From NCBI RefSeq assembly GCF_008107645.1, contig NZ_SDGY01000001.1, forward strand, positions 1,025,630-1,089,629: 64,000 nt of DNA. Direction: 5' to 3'. Numbering within the stretch: the first letter of the stretch is position 1; each line of letters begins with the position of its first letter. A program made the translations under genes and the position numbers. This stretch comes from Leuconostoc litchii. Its GTDB lineage: Bacteria; Bacillota; Bacilli; Lactobacillales; Lactobacillaceae. Positions 56,146-64,000 of the stretch are shown here, piece after piece. The notes beneath the pieces are model-generated. The model searched no databases. It saw only the letters and a list, made by a program, of their open reading frames with translations, and had not been told where the DNA came from.

Positions 56146-56174
56146 TTGGTCTATACCTATTTGGTCTATACCAA
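56146..56174. promoter_or_regulatory. Tandem NagR-type (GntR) operators upstream of nagB
   Basis: Two copies of TTGGTCTATACC at 56146-56159 and 56161-56174, 15 nt apart; the second is the palindrome TTGGTCTATACCAA. The GntR-family NagR of Firmicutes binds such TGGTCTAGACCA-like dyads. The promoter lies just upstream, so bound repressor would block transcription start. No nagR gene is in the window. Confidence 0.8.
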
Positions 56175-56175
56175 T

Positions 56176-56204
56176 ATAATAACATTTTTATGGTTTTGTA
56201 TCAA
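56176..56204 (-). promoter_or_regulatory. Promoter of nagB
   Basis: TTGATA (56199-56204) and TATTAT (56176-56181) are 17 nt apart, with a TG extension before the -10 box. Confidence 0.7.
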
Positions 56205-56228
56205 GATTTTCAATTTAAAATCAAAAAT

Positions 56229-56252
56229 AAAAAGACCCATCAAGGTCTTTTT
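56229..56252 (-). terminator. Intrinsic terminator of the D,D-carboxypeptidase gene
   Basis: A perfect hairpin with arms AAAAAGACC and GGTCTTTTT around a 6-nt loop, followed by TATTTTT on the minus strand. Confidence 0.88.
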
Positions 56253-56269
56253 AATATCATTTCAATTAC

Positions 56270-57610
56270 TTAGCGAAAAATTTTAGCAAACCAGCTAGCT
56301 GGTTTGGATGAAATAGCTGCCTTTAATGCAACACTTTTTTCTGATTTTTTAGTATAAGGTAAATATTTTGCGTGCAAGGCTACAGTAGACTGGCCCACAA
56401 TTTGATTCTTTTTAATATTTGATTTTTTAGTATCGAAGACGGGTTGCTCAAACATCAATTTTTTACCCTTGTCCATCCAGTAAATGCGATTCTGAGCAGC
56501 GCGAACAGGAATTTTTTCCTGTTTAGTATTAGAAAAATTTAATGTTTTAAAGTTTCCAACAATTTGACCTTTCTTAACATAGTTTGCTTGCTTTTTATCT
56601 AGTACCTGATCAACAATAGCTAGTGACTGTTGATATCGGTCCGTTTCATCCATATAGTTAGCAATGCCATTCACAACCGTAATGAACTCATGACCACTTT
56701 TGTCTTTAATTAACCCTGTAAATCCAGCACCAGATTCAGGAGACGAACCAGTTTTTAGACCTTCTATTACTAATTGATTAGGATTACTCAACTTTGGCAT
56801 TGTTTCTGTCATTAATTGCCAATAATCTGTTTTATCCGTCACCACAAAATTAGAAGTCATATGATAAGAAACGGTCAATTTTTTTGACAGTTGACGTAAA
56901 GATGGATCTAACTGTAAATCAGCGCGAGCAATCATTGCTAATTGTTCAGAAGTCGTTTTATTAGCTGCTTTTGCAGAAGCTGTTTTAATTTCATTTTCAA
57001 AAGCATTTTCGTTAACTTGACCAGCAGAATTATACCACTGCGAATCATCTAGCTGCAATTCATTAGCCCATGACTGCAATGCCTGTTGTGTTGTTTTACC
57101 TTTCGGTGTTAAAAACTCCCCCAATGCAAAAGCAGCATCATTCGCTGAATTAGCTAGCATCACATCATATAATTCACGTACTGATACTTTATCACCCGCT
57201 TTAACAGCAATATGTGAAAATAAATGCGCATCCTCTTTTGATAAGTCTGACTTACTTGTAATTGGTACCATTGTTGACCATTTAATTTTTTTGGACTTAA
57301 TGCTACGCAAGACAGCATATGCTGTTAACATTTTAGTTTGTGAAGCAATAGCAACTTGTTTAGAAGCATTTTTTTCACCTAAAATTTGTCCTGTAGTTAA
57401 ATCAACCACTACAGCAGACGTTGCCGTAGTATTTAATTGAACCGGTTGATCTTTAATTATTGAAGCTTCAGATTTTACTATTTTTTTGGTTGACCGACTA
57501 TGATGATTTGTTCCTAAAAATATAATCATCATCACTAATACTACTGTGCCCGTCACCACCCAAATTTTATTCACATAATTTTTTTTATTGTGTTGCATAC
57601 TCCCCCTCAT
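56270..57610 (-). CDS. D-alanyl-D-alanine carboxypeptidase (low-molecular-weight PBP)
   Basis: A 446-residue penicillin-binding protein that trims the terminal D-Ala from peptidoglycan stem peptides. It has an N-terminal membrane anchor or signal (about residues 16-36), a peptidase S11 domain with SxxK (IASQTKML), SxN (ANSANDAAF) and KTG (LKTGSSPES), and a C-terminal domain. No clear C-terminal amphipathic anchor was checked beyond the basic end. The ATG at 57610 overlaps the kinase stop as ATGA; the ATG at 57598 has GGGGAG too close, so the start is uncertain. Third gene of a VanRS-like operon. Confidence 0.92.
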   Translation of the reverse strand: MRGSMQHNKKNYVNKIWVVTGTVVLVMMIIFLGTNHHSRSTKKIVKSEASIIKDQPVQLNTTATSAVVVDLTTGQILGEKNASKQVAIASQTKMLTAYAVLRSIKSKKIKWSTMVPITSKSDLSKEDAHLFSHIAVKAGDKVSVRELYDVMLANSANDAAFALGEFLTPKGKTTQQALQSWANELQLDDSQWYNSAGQVNENAFENEIKTASAKAANKTTSEQLAMIARADLQLDPSLRQLSKKLTVSYHMTSNFVVTDKTDYWQLMTETMPKLSNPNQLVIEGLKTGSSPESGAGFTGLIKDKSGHEFITVVNGIANYMDETDRYQQSLAIVDQVLDKKQANYVKKGQIVGNFKTLNFSNTKQEKIPVRAAQNRIYWMDKGKKLMFEQPVFDTKKSNIKKNQIVGQSTVALHAKYLPYTKKSEKSVALKAAISSKPASWFAKIFR

Positions 57611-58692
57611 ATCTGCTTCAAAGGTAGTGTAATAATAAATGATGTTAAATCATCATTCGACTCAACTGCCACACTACCACGATGCTGTAAAACAATCCCC
57701 TTTACGATGGCAAGACCTAATCCAGTGCCACCAGTTTTGCTATTCCTCGAACTTTCAACACGATAAAATCGATCAAAAATGTCCCCAATTGCCTCATCTG
57801 GTATTTTTATACCATCGTTAGTCACTCGAATAATCACATGATTATCATCAACCTGCGCAGTTAGTTTAATAAATGTAGCACCGTCTCCGTATTTGAACGC
57901 ATTGCTCACTAAGTTCATCAACACCCGTGCTAATTTATCTGAATCGGCCTCAATGATAATCATCTCAGGTACTGTTAATTGATTTAATTTAATATTTCTT
58001 TCTTGAGCTTCTAACTCATAGCCGGCTAACAACTGGCCGAACAAATCATTTAAACTAAGTGACGCAATATTCAACGAAGCATTTTGAGCTTGTGTTTGTG
58101 AATATTCAAACAAATCTTCTACCAACACTTTCATTTGATTTGATTTATTATAGGCTGTGTGAATATACTTTTTTCGATCCTGCTCACTTAATGAATGTCC
58201 CATCTCTACTAACCCTAGATAGCCAATGATAGCCGTCAAAGGTGTTCTTAAATCGTGTGAGATATTAGTAATCATTTCATCTTTTGAACGTTCACTTTCT
58301 CGTTCTTCTTCTCGAATACGACGTGTATTTTCAGCAATCGTATTTGATACGTCGATTAATGCTTGTGTTGTAGGTGCGTAAGGTGCTTGCCATGAAATGG
58401 TCATGTCAGAATTTTCACGCGCAACTGTACGCATTTCTCTAATTAAACGATGTAAACTTTCGTCACGACGCCATTTTAAGTATTGCCACGAAATAATACT
58501 TAAATTACCAATTGCAAAAACTAAAAACTCAATAATATTCCAAATATTTACGGAGAGCAACGTTATATTCTGCCTCAAGGTAGCAAATCCAGACATAACT
58601 GTCCAACTAAATAACAATAACAAAATTATCGTTGCCAACATGTATTGTAACTTAATACGATTATGTTTTAAACTCAATGCTATCTTTGTCAT
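57607..58692 (-). CDS. Sensor histidine kinase (VanS-like)
   Basis: A 361-residue membrane kinase: two segments at about residues 15-38 and 46-66, a HisKA domain with the phosphoacceptor His in NISHDLRTPLTAIIGYLG (about residue 145), and an HATPase domain with DRFYRVESSRNSKTGGTGLG. The extracytoplasmic loop is very short, so it may sense the membrane or wall. It begins with an ATGA overlap with the regulator and is coupled to the carboxypeptidase. Confidence 0.9.
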   Translation of the reverse strand: MTKIALSLKHNRIKLQYMLATIILLLLFSWTVMSGFATLRQNITLLSVNIWNIIEFLVFAIGNLSIISWQYLKWRRDESLHRLIREMRTVARENSDMTISWQAPYAPTTQALIDVSNTIAENTRRIREEERESERSKDEMITNISHDLRTPLTAIIGYLGLVEMGHSLSEQDRKKYIHTAYNKSNQMKVLVEDLFEYSQTQAQNASLNIASLSLNDLFGQLLAGYELEAQERNIKLNQLTVPEMIIIEADSDKLARVLMNLVSNAFKYGDGATFIKLTAQVDDNHVIIRVTNDGIKIPDEAIGDIFDRFYRVESSRNSKTGGTGLGLAIVKGIVLQHRGSVAVESNDDLTSFIITLPLKQI

Positions 58693-59381
58693 TGATTCAC
58701 TTCGATTTTATAGCCCACACCCCATACTGTTTGGATCACTTGATCGCCACTTGTTGCTTCTTCAATTTTGTCGCGTAAATGTGAGACGTGTACCATTACA
58801 GTTTTTGCGGAAACAACAGATTCTTGTTGCCAAACACGTTCAAAAATATCATCTGCCGAGAAAACACGATTAGGATGTGATGCTAATAAGTACAAAATCC
58901 CAAATTCTAAGGCAGTGAGGTTTACCAAATCGCCAGTTGAGGTCTTAACTTCATGGCTATCTTTATTAATCACTAGTGAACCAATATCCAATACATCTGG
59001 TGTTTGGTCTTGAACAGCATTTTCTGCGCGACGCAATAGTGATCGCACACGCGCCATAACTTCAAGTGGATTGAAAGGCTTTGTTACATAGTCATCAGCA
59101 CCTGTAATTAATCCTTGAATTTTATCCATATCGCCAGATTTTGCTGACAACATCAGAATCGGAATACGACTATCCTTACGAACAGTTTTAACAACATCTA
59201 GCCCGTTCATATTTGGCATCATGACATCTAGAATCATTAGTGCAATGTCAGGGTTCGTATTCAGTTTAGACAAAGCTTCTTTACCGTCATCTGCCATGAC
59301 CGGTTCATAACCTTCATTCTTTAGGTAAATTTCTAGTAATTCTGCAATTTCTATATCATCATCGACTACTAAAATTTTCAT
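58689..59381 (-). CDS. Response regulator, OmpR/PhoB family (VanR-like)
   Basis: A 230-residue regulator. The receiver domain (1-120) has the acidic pocket KILVVDDD and the phospho-acceptor in MILDVMMPNMNG, the conserved Thr/Ser and Lys in LSAKS and TKPF. The winged helix (about 135-230) ends RDKIEEATSGDQVIQTVWGVGYKI. The start at 59381 has AGAGGA 8 nt upstream; a longer frame from 59411 adds residues unlike the family. First gene of the operon with the kinase and carboxypeptidase. Confidence 0.93.
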   Translation of the reverse strand: MKILVVDDDIEIAELLEIYLKNEGYEPVMADDGKEALSKLNTNPDIALMILDVMMPNMNGLDVVKTVRKDSRIPILMLSAKSGDMDKIQGLITGADDYVTKPFNPLEVMARVRSLLRRAENAVQDQTPDVLDIGSLVINKDSHEVKTSTGDLVNLTALEFGILYLLASHPNRVFSADDIFERVWQQESVVSAKTVMVHVSHLRDKIEEATSGDQVIQTVWGVGYKIEVNQ

Positions 59382-59418
59382 TGATTTTATCCTCTTAAAT
59401 GTCTGCCTCAATAATAAC

Positions 59419-60117
59419 TTACTTTTTAGATGAATCTAGACGCGCTTGCTGTGATAATTGGCTAATTGCAAAGAAACCACCTGGCAATCCGCTTTTCTTG
59501 CGATTCCAACGGAATCCAGCATAGGCTACAAGGCCCAAAATAATGTACACTAATGGTGGCAATGTTGGATTAATTGCTTGTGGTAGCATGCCCAACACTA
59601 AGAATCCTCCAAGCCAAATCACAATTGCTAATAACAAGTACAACCAGCGACTAATATTTTTGCTTTGTTCCCCTTTATCTTTGGGATTAGGTGTTAACTT
59701 TAAAATGATTCCTGTATAAATTGAACCACCAAGAACTGCTATTAGAAGTAGCGATACAATACCAGCTCCTTGATTACTAGCATTTTTTGAGAATAGCAGT
59801 GTCAAACCAAATACCGCTGCAAAGAGCATAAAAATCACCAGAGATGTGTCCAAGGCCAGCGTAGTAAACTTATAGTCAAATAATTGCTTGGCTGTTCTCT
59901 TAGGATCAAGGTACTGTTGAACAGCTAAGGTTGGCGTACCATAAATTTGAGCAGCAGTTTGTCCTTTCCCTTGAGTTTCCAAAAGATGTGCTTCAACTTC
60001 AGCAACAATCTCTTCGATTTTTTCCCCATTCAATTTACTACTTTTAGCTAATTGCTTTTTGAATTGAAAAATAAAATCTTGATTCTTTTTGGTCAATTCT
60101 TTTTTTTGTTCTGACAT
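59419..60117 (-). CDS. DUF1129 family membrane protein
   Basis: A 232-residue protein with a soluble N-terminal region (about 1-85; KLNGEKIEEIVAEVEAHLLETQ is the recognisable part) and five predicted membrane segments (about 95-215). The family has no known function and is common in lactic acid bacteria. AGGAG lies 7 nt before the ATG. It lies between ychF and the two-component operon in the same direction with about 40 nt gaps. Confidence 0.82.
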   Translation of the reverse strand: MSEQKKELTKKNQDFIFQFKKQLAKSSKLNGEKIEEIVAEVEAHLLETQGKGQTAAQIYGTPTLAVQQYLDPKRTAKQLFDYKFTTLALDTSLVIFMLFAAVFGLTLLFSKNASNQGAGIVSLLLIAVLGGSIYTGIILKLTPNPKDKGEQSKNISRWLYLLLAIVIWLGGFLVLGMLPQAINPTLPPLVYIILGLVAYAGFRWNRKKSGLPGGFFAISQLSQQARLDSSKK

Positions 60118-60163
60118 GAAATGTCTCCTAAAATATTATGTACAGCGCCTCAAGCGCCTTCAA

Positions 60164-61264
60164 CTATACGTTAAATCTGAATTCAATAATATCCCCGTCT
60201 TGAACGACATATTCTTTACCTTCAGAACGCAATTTACCTGCTTCCTTAACAGCTTTAACCGATCCCAATTCATCAAGATCAGAAAAAGCAATCGTTTCTG
60301 CACGAATAAAACCACGTTCAAAGTCAGAATGAATAACACCGGCAGCTTGAGGAGCCTTTGAACCAGCAGTAAACGTCCATGCTCGAGTTTCTTTTCCGCC
60401 TGCTGTGAAAAATGTGCGTAGGTCTAACAAATGATACGCTGCGCGAATCAGCTTGTTCAACCCCGCCTCTTCGACACCAGCCATTTCTAAGAACTCTGCC
60501 TTTTCTTCTTCAGGAAGTTGCGCAATTTCCTCTTCTGCACTGGCAGATAGACCTATCACATCAGCACCTTCACTAGCGGCAAATGATTTAATTTGATTAA
60601 AATACTTTGAGTTTTCTGGGTCAGCCATATCATCTTCAGCCAAGTTCGCAACATATAAAATTGGCTTCGTTGTTAATAAGAATAAACTCTTAACAATCTT
60701 TTGTTCTTCTTCATTGAACGAAATTGTACGAGCAGATTTCCCCATTTCAAGAACTGGTTTAAGTTTTTCTAATACGGAAAACTCAGCTTTGGCATTTTTA
60801 TCATTTCCTTTGGCTGCACGAGCAACTTTAGAATAACGCTTATCAACTGCCTCTAAATCAGCCAAAATAAGTTCCGTATTAATCGTGTCAATATCATCTA
60901 GCGGATTCACTACACCATTCACATGAATAATTTCGTCCCCATCAAAAGCTCGTACAACGTGTACAATAGCATTAACTTGGCGAATATTCTCTAAAAACTT
61001 ATTTCCCAGACCTTCACCTTGAGAAGCTCCTTTAACAATTCCAGCAATATCTGTAAACTCAAATGTCGTTGGAATAATTTTATCAGCTGGCACCATTTCT
61101 TGAATACGTGCCAAACGATTATCTGGAACTTCTACCATTCCGACGTTTGGTTCGATGGTTGCAAACGGATAATTGGCCATCTCAGCACCAGCTTTAGTGA
61201 TTGCATTAAATAATGTTGATTTTCCGACGTTTGGTAAGCCGACGATTCCAGCAGTAAGTGCCAT
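60164..61264 (-). CDS. ychF: Redox-regulated ATPase/GTPase YchF
   Basis: A 366-residue Obg-family protein. G1 GLPNVGKSTLFNAI, G3 DIAGIVKGASQGEGLG and the NMXE-like VANLAEDD (ATP preference) are visible, then the coiled coil and the C-terminal TGS domain (TFTAGSKAPQAAGVIHSDFERGF). Binds ribosomes or the proteasome-like machinery in other species. AGAAG upstream of the ATG. Order ychF after DUF951-parB-parA-rsmG is typical of lactic acid bacteria. Confidence 0.95.
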   Translation of the reverse strand: MALTAGIVGLPNVGKSTLFNAITKAGAEMANYPFATIEPNVGMVEVPDNRLARIQEMVPADKIIPTTFEFTDIAGIVKGASQGEGLGNKFLENIRQVNAIVHVVRAFDGDEIIHVNGVVNPLDDIDTINTELILADLEAVDKRYSKVARAAKGNDKNAKAEFSVLEKLKPVLEMGKSARTISFNEEEQKIVKSLFLLTTKPILYVANLAEDDMADPENSKYFNQIKSFAASEGADVIGLSASAEEEIAQLPEEEKAEFLEMAGVEEAGLNKLIRAAYHLLDLRTFFTAGGKETRAWTFTAGSKAPQAAGVIHSDFERGFIRAETIAFSDLDELGSVKAVKEAGKLRSEGKEYVVQDGDIIEFRFNV

Positions 61265-61265
61265 T

Positions 61266-61475
61266 TTATTCTTCTTTCTGATTTGCTACTTGTAAAATTT
61301 TCTTTATTCTCTTGTTAAAATCAAAACGCGACATCATGATTCCTCGACCACAATTGGTACATGATAGCTTCATGTCAGCACCTACACGAGTGATTTCCCA
61401 AGAGTTAGCGCCGCAAGCATGTGGTTTTTTCATTTCAACAATATCATGAAGTTGATAATTTAGTGATGTTGCCAT
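61266..61475 (-). CDS. DUF951 domain-containing protein
   Basis: A 69-residue protein with the DUF951 pattern: HDIVEMKKPHACGANSWEI and a Cys pair in KLSCTNCGRGIMM that may bind a metal or nucleic acid. GAGGT lies about 7 nt before the ATG, which overlaps the parB stop. It sits between parB and ychF, the usual place for this family. Confidence 0.88.
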   Translation of the reverse strand: MATSLNYQLHDIVEMKKPHACGANSWEITRVGADMKLSCTNCGRGIMMSRFDFNKRIKKILQVANQKEE

Positions 61476-62374
61476 TAATCTACCTCAATATCTAGTAATG
61501 CTAAGATACGACTCAAATCTTCGTTAGATACATAATTAATTTCAATCTTCCCATTGCCCTTGTTACCAGCGTTGACTTTGACTTTTGTACCAAATTTTTC
61601 TTCCAGTTGGTTTGACAATGCCAAAACAAATGGTGAAACTTCTTTGTTTCGGACTTCTGGCGTACCTTCATTCATTTGCTTAATTAGATTTTCTACTTGA
61701 CGCACATTGAGGCTGCGGGAAACCACTATTTCGGCTACTTTTTCAATTTGCGTTTTCTTTTTTAATCCTAGTAGAGCACGAGCCTGTCCCATGGATAAGT
61801 CGCCATTTTGAATCAAATTTTGAACAGATTCAGGTAACTTCAATAGACGAAGCAAATTCGCAACTGTCGCACGATCTTTACCTACTTTGCTAGCAATTTC
61901 TGCTTGCGTCATGTCTAAACGTTTCATCAAGGCATCAAATGCTTGTGCTTCTTCAATAGCATCTAAATCATCACGTTGTAAGTTCTCGATTAAAGCAAGA
62001 GCGGCCATAGTGTCATCGTCAACTTGACGAACAATAGCTGATATTTCTTTCAAACTAGCTAATTTTGAGGCACGAACACGACGTTCACCAGCAATGATTT
62101 CAAACTTTGAATCGTTCTGTCGCACAATAATTGGTGTCAAAACACCATTTTCTGTAATAGACGCAGCTAGCTCTTGTAATTTATTGTCATCAAAATGATG
62201 ACGTGGTTGGAATGGATTCGGTTGAACATCCTCTAATGGCAACTTGACGACTTGTTCCGTTGCTTCTTGTTCTTTGGTTACAATTTTCGTATGCTCAACT
62301 GCTTCTTTTGAAACATTATTTGCACCGAAGAGCGAATTCATGCCTTTACCAAGTCCGCCTTTTTTACTTGCCAT
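61475..62374 (-). CDS. parB: Chromosome-partitioning protein ParB (Spo0J/Noc-like)
   Basis: A 299-residue CTPase/DNA-clamp protein that binds parS. The ParB/Srx domain is visible in QPNPFQPRHHFDD and GVLTPIIVR plus the arginine patch IAGERRVRASKLA. The helix-turn-helix (MTQAEIASKVGKDRATVANLLRLL) follows, then a C-terminal dimer domain. It overlaps the end of parA by 11 nt. No parS site was noticed in the window. Confidence 0.93.
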   Translation of the reverse strand: MASKKGGLGKGMNSLFGANNVSKEAVEHTKIVTKEQEATEQVVKLPLEDVQPNPFQPRHHFDDNKLQELAASITENGVLTPIIVRQNDSKFEIIAGERRVRASKLASLKEISAIVRQVDDDTMAALALIENLQRDDLDAIEEAQAFDALMKRLDMTQAEIASKVGKDRATVANLLRLLKLPESVQNLIQNGDLSMGQARALLGLKKKTQIEKVAEIVVSRSLNVRQVENLIKQMNEGTPEVRNKEVSPFVLALSNQLEEKFGTKVKVNAGNKGNGKIEINYVSNEDLSRILALLDIEVD

Positions 62375-63125
62375 ATTGCTTCAAAACCTCCTGTGCGAGA
62401 TTATTATACATTTGTGCACCAATACTTCGCGGATCAAAGTCAATAATTGCTTGTCCGTAAGATGGCGCCTCACTCAAGCGTACAGAGCGTGGAATGATTG
62501 TATCATAAACTTTATCATCGAAGTAACTACGTACTTCCTGAGCCACTTGTTTGGCCAAATTAGTGCGTCCATCATACATAGTGAGTAAAATACCCGCTAC
62601 ATCCAAATCAGGGTTAAACTGCTGACGAACAAGTTCAATCGTATTCAACAATTGCCCCAAGCCTTCCAACGCATAAAATTCTGTTTGTACAGGAATTAAT
62701 ACTGCATCCGCAGCCGTAAATGCATTAACCGTCATTAACCCTAGCGCTGGTGGATTATCAATCAAGATAAAATCATAATCATCACGCACGCTTTCAAGTG
62801 ACTTTTTTAAGCAATATTCGCGTTGTGGCTGCTTTGCCAACTCAATTTCAGCACCAGAAAGTTGAATTGTTGCTGGTACTAGATCGTAATTATCGGTTGG
62901 TACAATGACTTCACGTAACGGTGTATGCTCCACAATCACATCATAACTATCTTGTTCCAAGACAGACTTATCAACACCTGATCCACTAGTGGCATTTCCC
63001 TGTGCATCAATATCTACCAATAAAACACGTTGACCAGCTTGTGCAAGTGCTGCACCTAAATTAATACTGGTTGTTGTTTTACCCACACCACCCTTTTGAT
63101 TAGCTAATACAATTATTTGCGCCAT
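62364..63125 (-). CDS. parA: Chromosome-partitioning ATPase ParA/Soj
   Basis: A 253-residue deviant Walker ATPase that works with ParB in chromosome segregation. The motif is NQKGGVGKTTTSINLG at the N-terminus, followed by LVDIDAQGNATSG and FILIDNPPALGLM. AGGAGG lies 7 nt before the ATG. Between rsmG and parB, as expected near the origin of many Firmicutes. Confidence 0.95.
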   Translation of the reverse strand: MAQIIVLANQKGGVGKTTTSINLGAALAQAGQRVLLVDIDAQGNATSGSGVDKSVLEQDSYDVIVEHTPLREVIVPTDNYDLVPATIQLSGAEIELAKQPQREYCLKKSLESVRDDYDFILIDNPPALGLMTVNAFTAADAVLIPVQTEFYALEGLGQLLNTIELVRQQFNPDLDVAGILLTMYDGRTNLAKQVAQEVRSYFDDKVYDTIIPRSVRLSEAPSYGQAIIDFDPRSIGAQMYNNLAQEVLKQYGK

Positions 63126-63143
63126 TTCAGGTGCCTCCTTTAT

Positions 63144-63863
63144 TTACGAGATTGGCTTTTTGCTAGGAGTGCCAGCTTGCCTAGGGTATTTTTTTGGTGT
63201 CTTTGCTTTTTTATTCACCAACTGTATATAGCGTTTATCACCATTTGGTAACGAAAATTCAAACTCTTCTGTTAGCTCTCCACCAAGTGTTGCTAAAGCT
63301 TTCTGCCCATCGCTGAGTTCTTGCCTTGCAGCGGAGCCTTTCATGACTAGAAACCGACCGCCAATTTTTACAAAAGGTAAGGTATATTCTGCTAAAATAC
63401 TTGTGCGAGCAACTGCTCGAGCAGTTGCATAATCAAAATTCTCTCGGTATTTTGGATTTTGACCAATATCTTCTGCCCGTCCATGGACAATTTCTACACC
63501 TGTCAGTCTCAACGTATCAACAACTTCTTGCAAGAAATTAACACGCTTTTTGAGTGCATCCACCATGGTTATTTGTAATGAAGGAAAAGCTATTTTTAAA
63601 GGTAAAGATGGAAATCCTGCGCCAGTACCGATATCAATTAAAGTACTATCCAAATTTTGTAAGTTTTTTTCATACATTGCTACCGTTAAAGAATCATAAA
63701 AGTGTTTTAGATACACCTCTTTTTTTTCGGTAATGGCTGTTAAGTTCACATGCTCATTAGTTGTGACAAGCATTTCATAATAAATCTCAAATTGATGTAC
63801 TTGTTCTGCTGTCAAAGTTATACCAGCACTACTTAATGCTGCAATGAAGTCTTCGTTTGTCAA
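63144..63863 (-). CDS. rsmG: 16S rRNA (guanine527-N7)-methyltransferase RsmG
   Basis: A 239-residue SAM-dependent methyltransferase. The SAM pocket is LIDIGTGAGFPSLPLKI, followed by MVDALKKRVNFL. The basic C-terminus (PKKYPRQAGTPSKK) is typical. The start is TTG with GGAG 8 nt upstream. parA begins 18 nt after its stop. Confidence 0.94.
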   Translation of the reverse strand: MTNEDFIAALSSAGITLTAEQVHQFEIYYEMLVTTNEHVNLTAITEKKEVYLKHFYDSLTVAMYEKNLQNLDSTLIDIGTGAGFPSLPLKIAFPSLQITMVDALKKRVNFLQEVVDTLRLTGVEIVHGRAEDIGQNPKYRENFDYATARAVARTSILAEYTLPFVKIGGRFLVMKGSAARQELSDGQKALATLGGELTEEFEFSLPNGDKRYIQLVNKKAKTPKKYPRQAGTPSKKPIS

Positions 63864-63939
63864 TATTCTGCTCCGATTTCAGTTAATTCAGCACGAAAAA
63901 ACGCCAGTTTCAGCTATTACCAGAATACCTAAAAAAAGC

Positions 63940-64000
63940 TTAATTTTCAAGCCTTCCAGCATTAATATTTGCATCAGAAATACGAGCAATTTGTAACAAA
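63940..64000 (-). CDS. C-terminal fragment of a gene cut by the window edge
   Basis: A minus-strand open frame of 19 codons reads LLQIARISDANINAGRLEN and ends at a TAA (63940-63942). A weak 7-bp hairpin with a T-run overlaps the stop. This suggests the end of a further minus-strand gene upstream of rsmG, but the family cannot be fixed from this short piece. Confidence 0.35.
   Translation of the reverse strand, partial: LLQIARISDANINAGRLEN

Noticed and set aside
60124-60163. GC-rich repeat (GGCGCTTGAGGCGCT) after ychF as a terminator
   Set aside because: The pairing stem is only about 4 bp and no T-run follows on the minus strand.

Overview
The window reads as chromosomal DNA from a low-GC lactic acid bacterium, most likely Leuconostoc (L. 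mesenteroides group). The strongest single clue is a 492-residue sucrose phosphorylase whose N-terminus I recognise as the classical L. mesenteroides enzyme. Support comes from the AT-rich composition, AGGAGG-type ribosome-binding sites, Gram-positive gene orders (ftsH-hpt-tilS-divIC-rqcP-mfd-pth; uvrB-uvrA-yvcK-whiA-clpP; rsmG-parA-parB-DUF951-ychF), a lipoteichoic acid locus and a BusR/BusAB osmolyte system. I found no insertion sequence, prophage, CRISPR array or rRNA.

Layout. 1-8.8 kb (minus strand): cell-maintenance cluster ftsH (cut by the window edge), hpt, tilS, divIC, rqcP, mfd, pth. 8.9-17.4 kb: a lone CBS-domain gene on the plus strand, then clpP (preceded by a CIRCE element), whiA, yvcK, uvrA and uvrB on the minus strand; rapZ, often next to yvcK, is absent here, and uvrB has a LexA-like box in its promoter. 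17.4-23.2 kb: one minus-strand operon for the glycolipid anchor and backbone of lipoteichoic acid (two glycosyltransferases, a flippase-like membrane protein, a YkuJ-like protein, LtaS). 23.2-29.7 kb: a heterodimeric ABC exporter with one degenerate ATP site, then a two-gene operon of an MFS carrier and sucrose phosphorylase with palindromic operators in its promoter. 29.8-36.75 kb: phosphoglycerate-mutase-like, NUDIX and HD hydrolases, MprF, an alpha/beta hydrolase, YajC and Tgt, tightly packed.

36.75-45.5 kb is an accessory stretch, about 45 percent of it without genes. It holds small single genes on both strands (peptidase E, a 50-residue membrane protein, GNAT, TspO, HXXEE, NTF2-like, YciI-like, EamA, metallo-hydrolase, an immunity-like protein) and several unexplained inverted repeats. 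It ends at a tRNA-Glu(CUC) gene. 45.6-50.2 kb carries two divergent XRE regulators, one of which leads an ABC export operon.

50.2-64 kb returns to core functions: glycine-betaine transporter BusAB with divergent busR and two matching operators; pgi and nagB with a cre site and tandem NagR-type operators; a VanRS-like two-component system with a D,D-carboxypeptidase; then a DUF1129 protein, ychF, DUF951, parB, parA and rsmG, and the likely tail of another minus-strand gene at the right edge.

Across the window the regulatory DNA is unusually readable: CIRCE, LexA, LacI/CcpA-like, NagR-like, BusR-like and XRE operators can be placed on specific promoters. A recurring oddity is that three genes (tilS, ltaS and the HD hydrolase) have a good Shine-Dalgarno separated from the start codon by a hairpin, with 10-11 bases between hairpin and start in each case.
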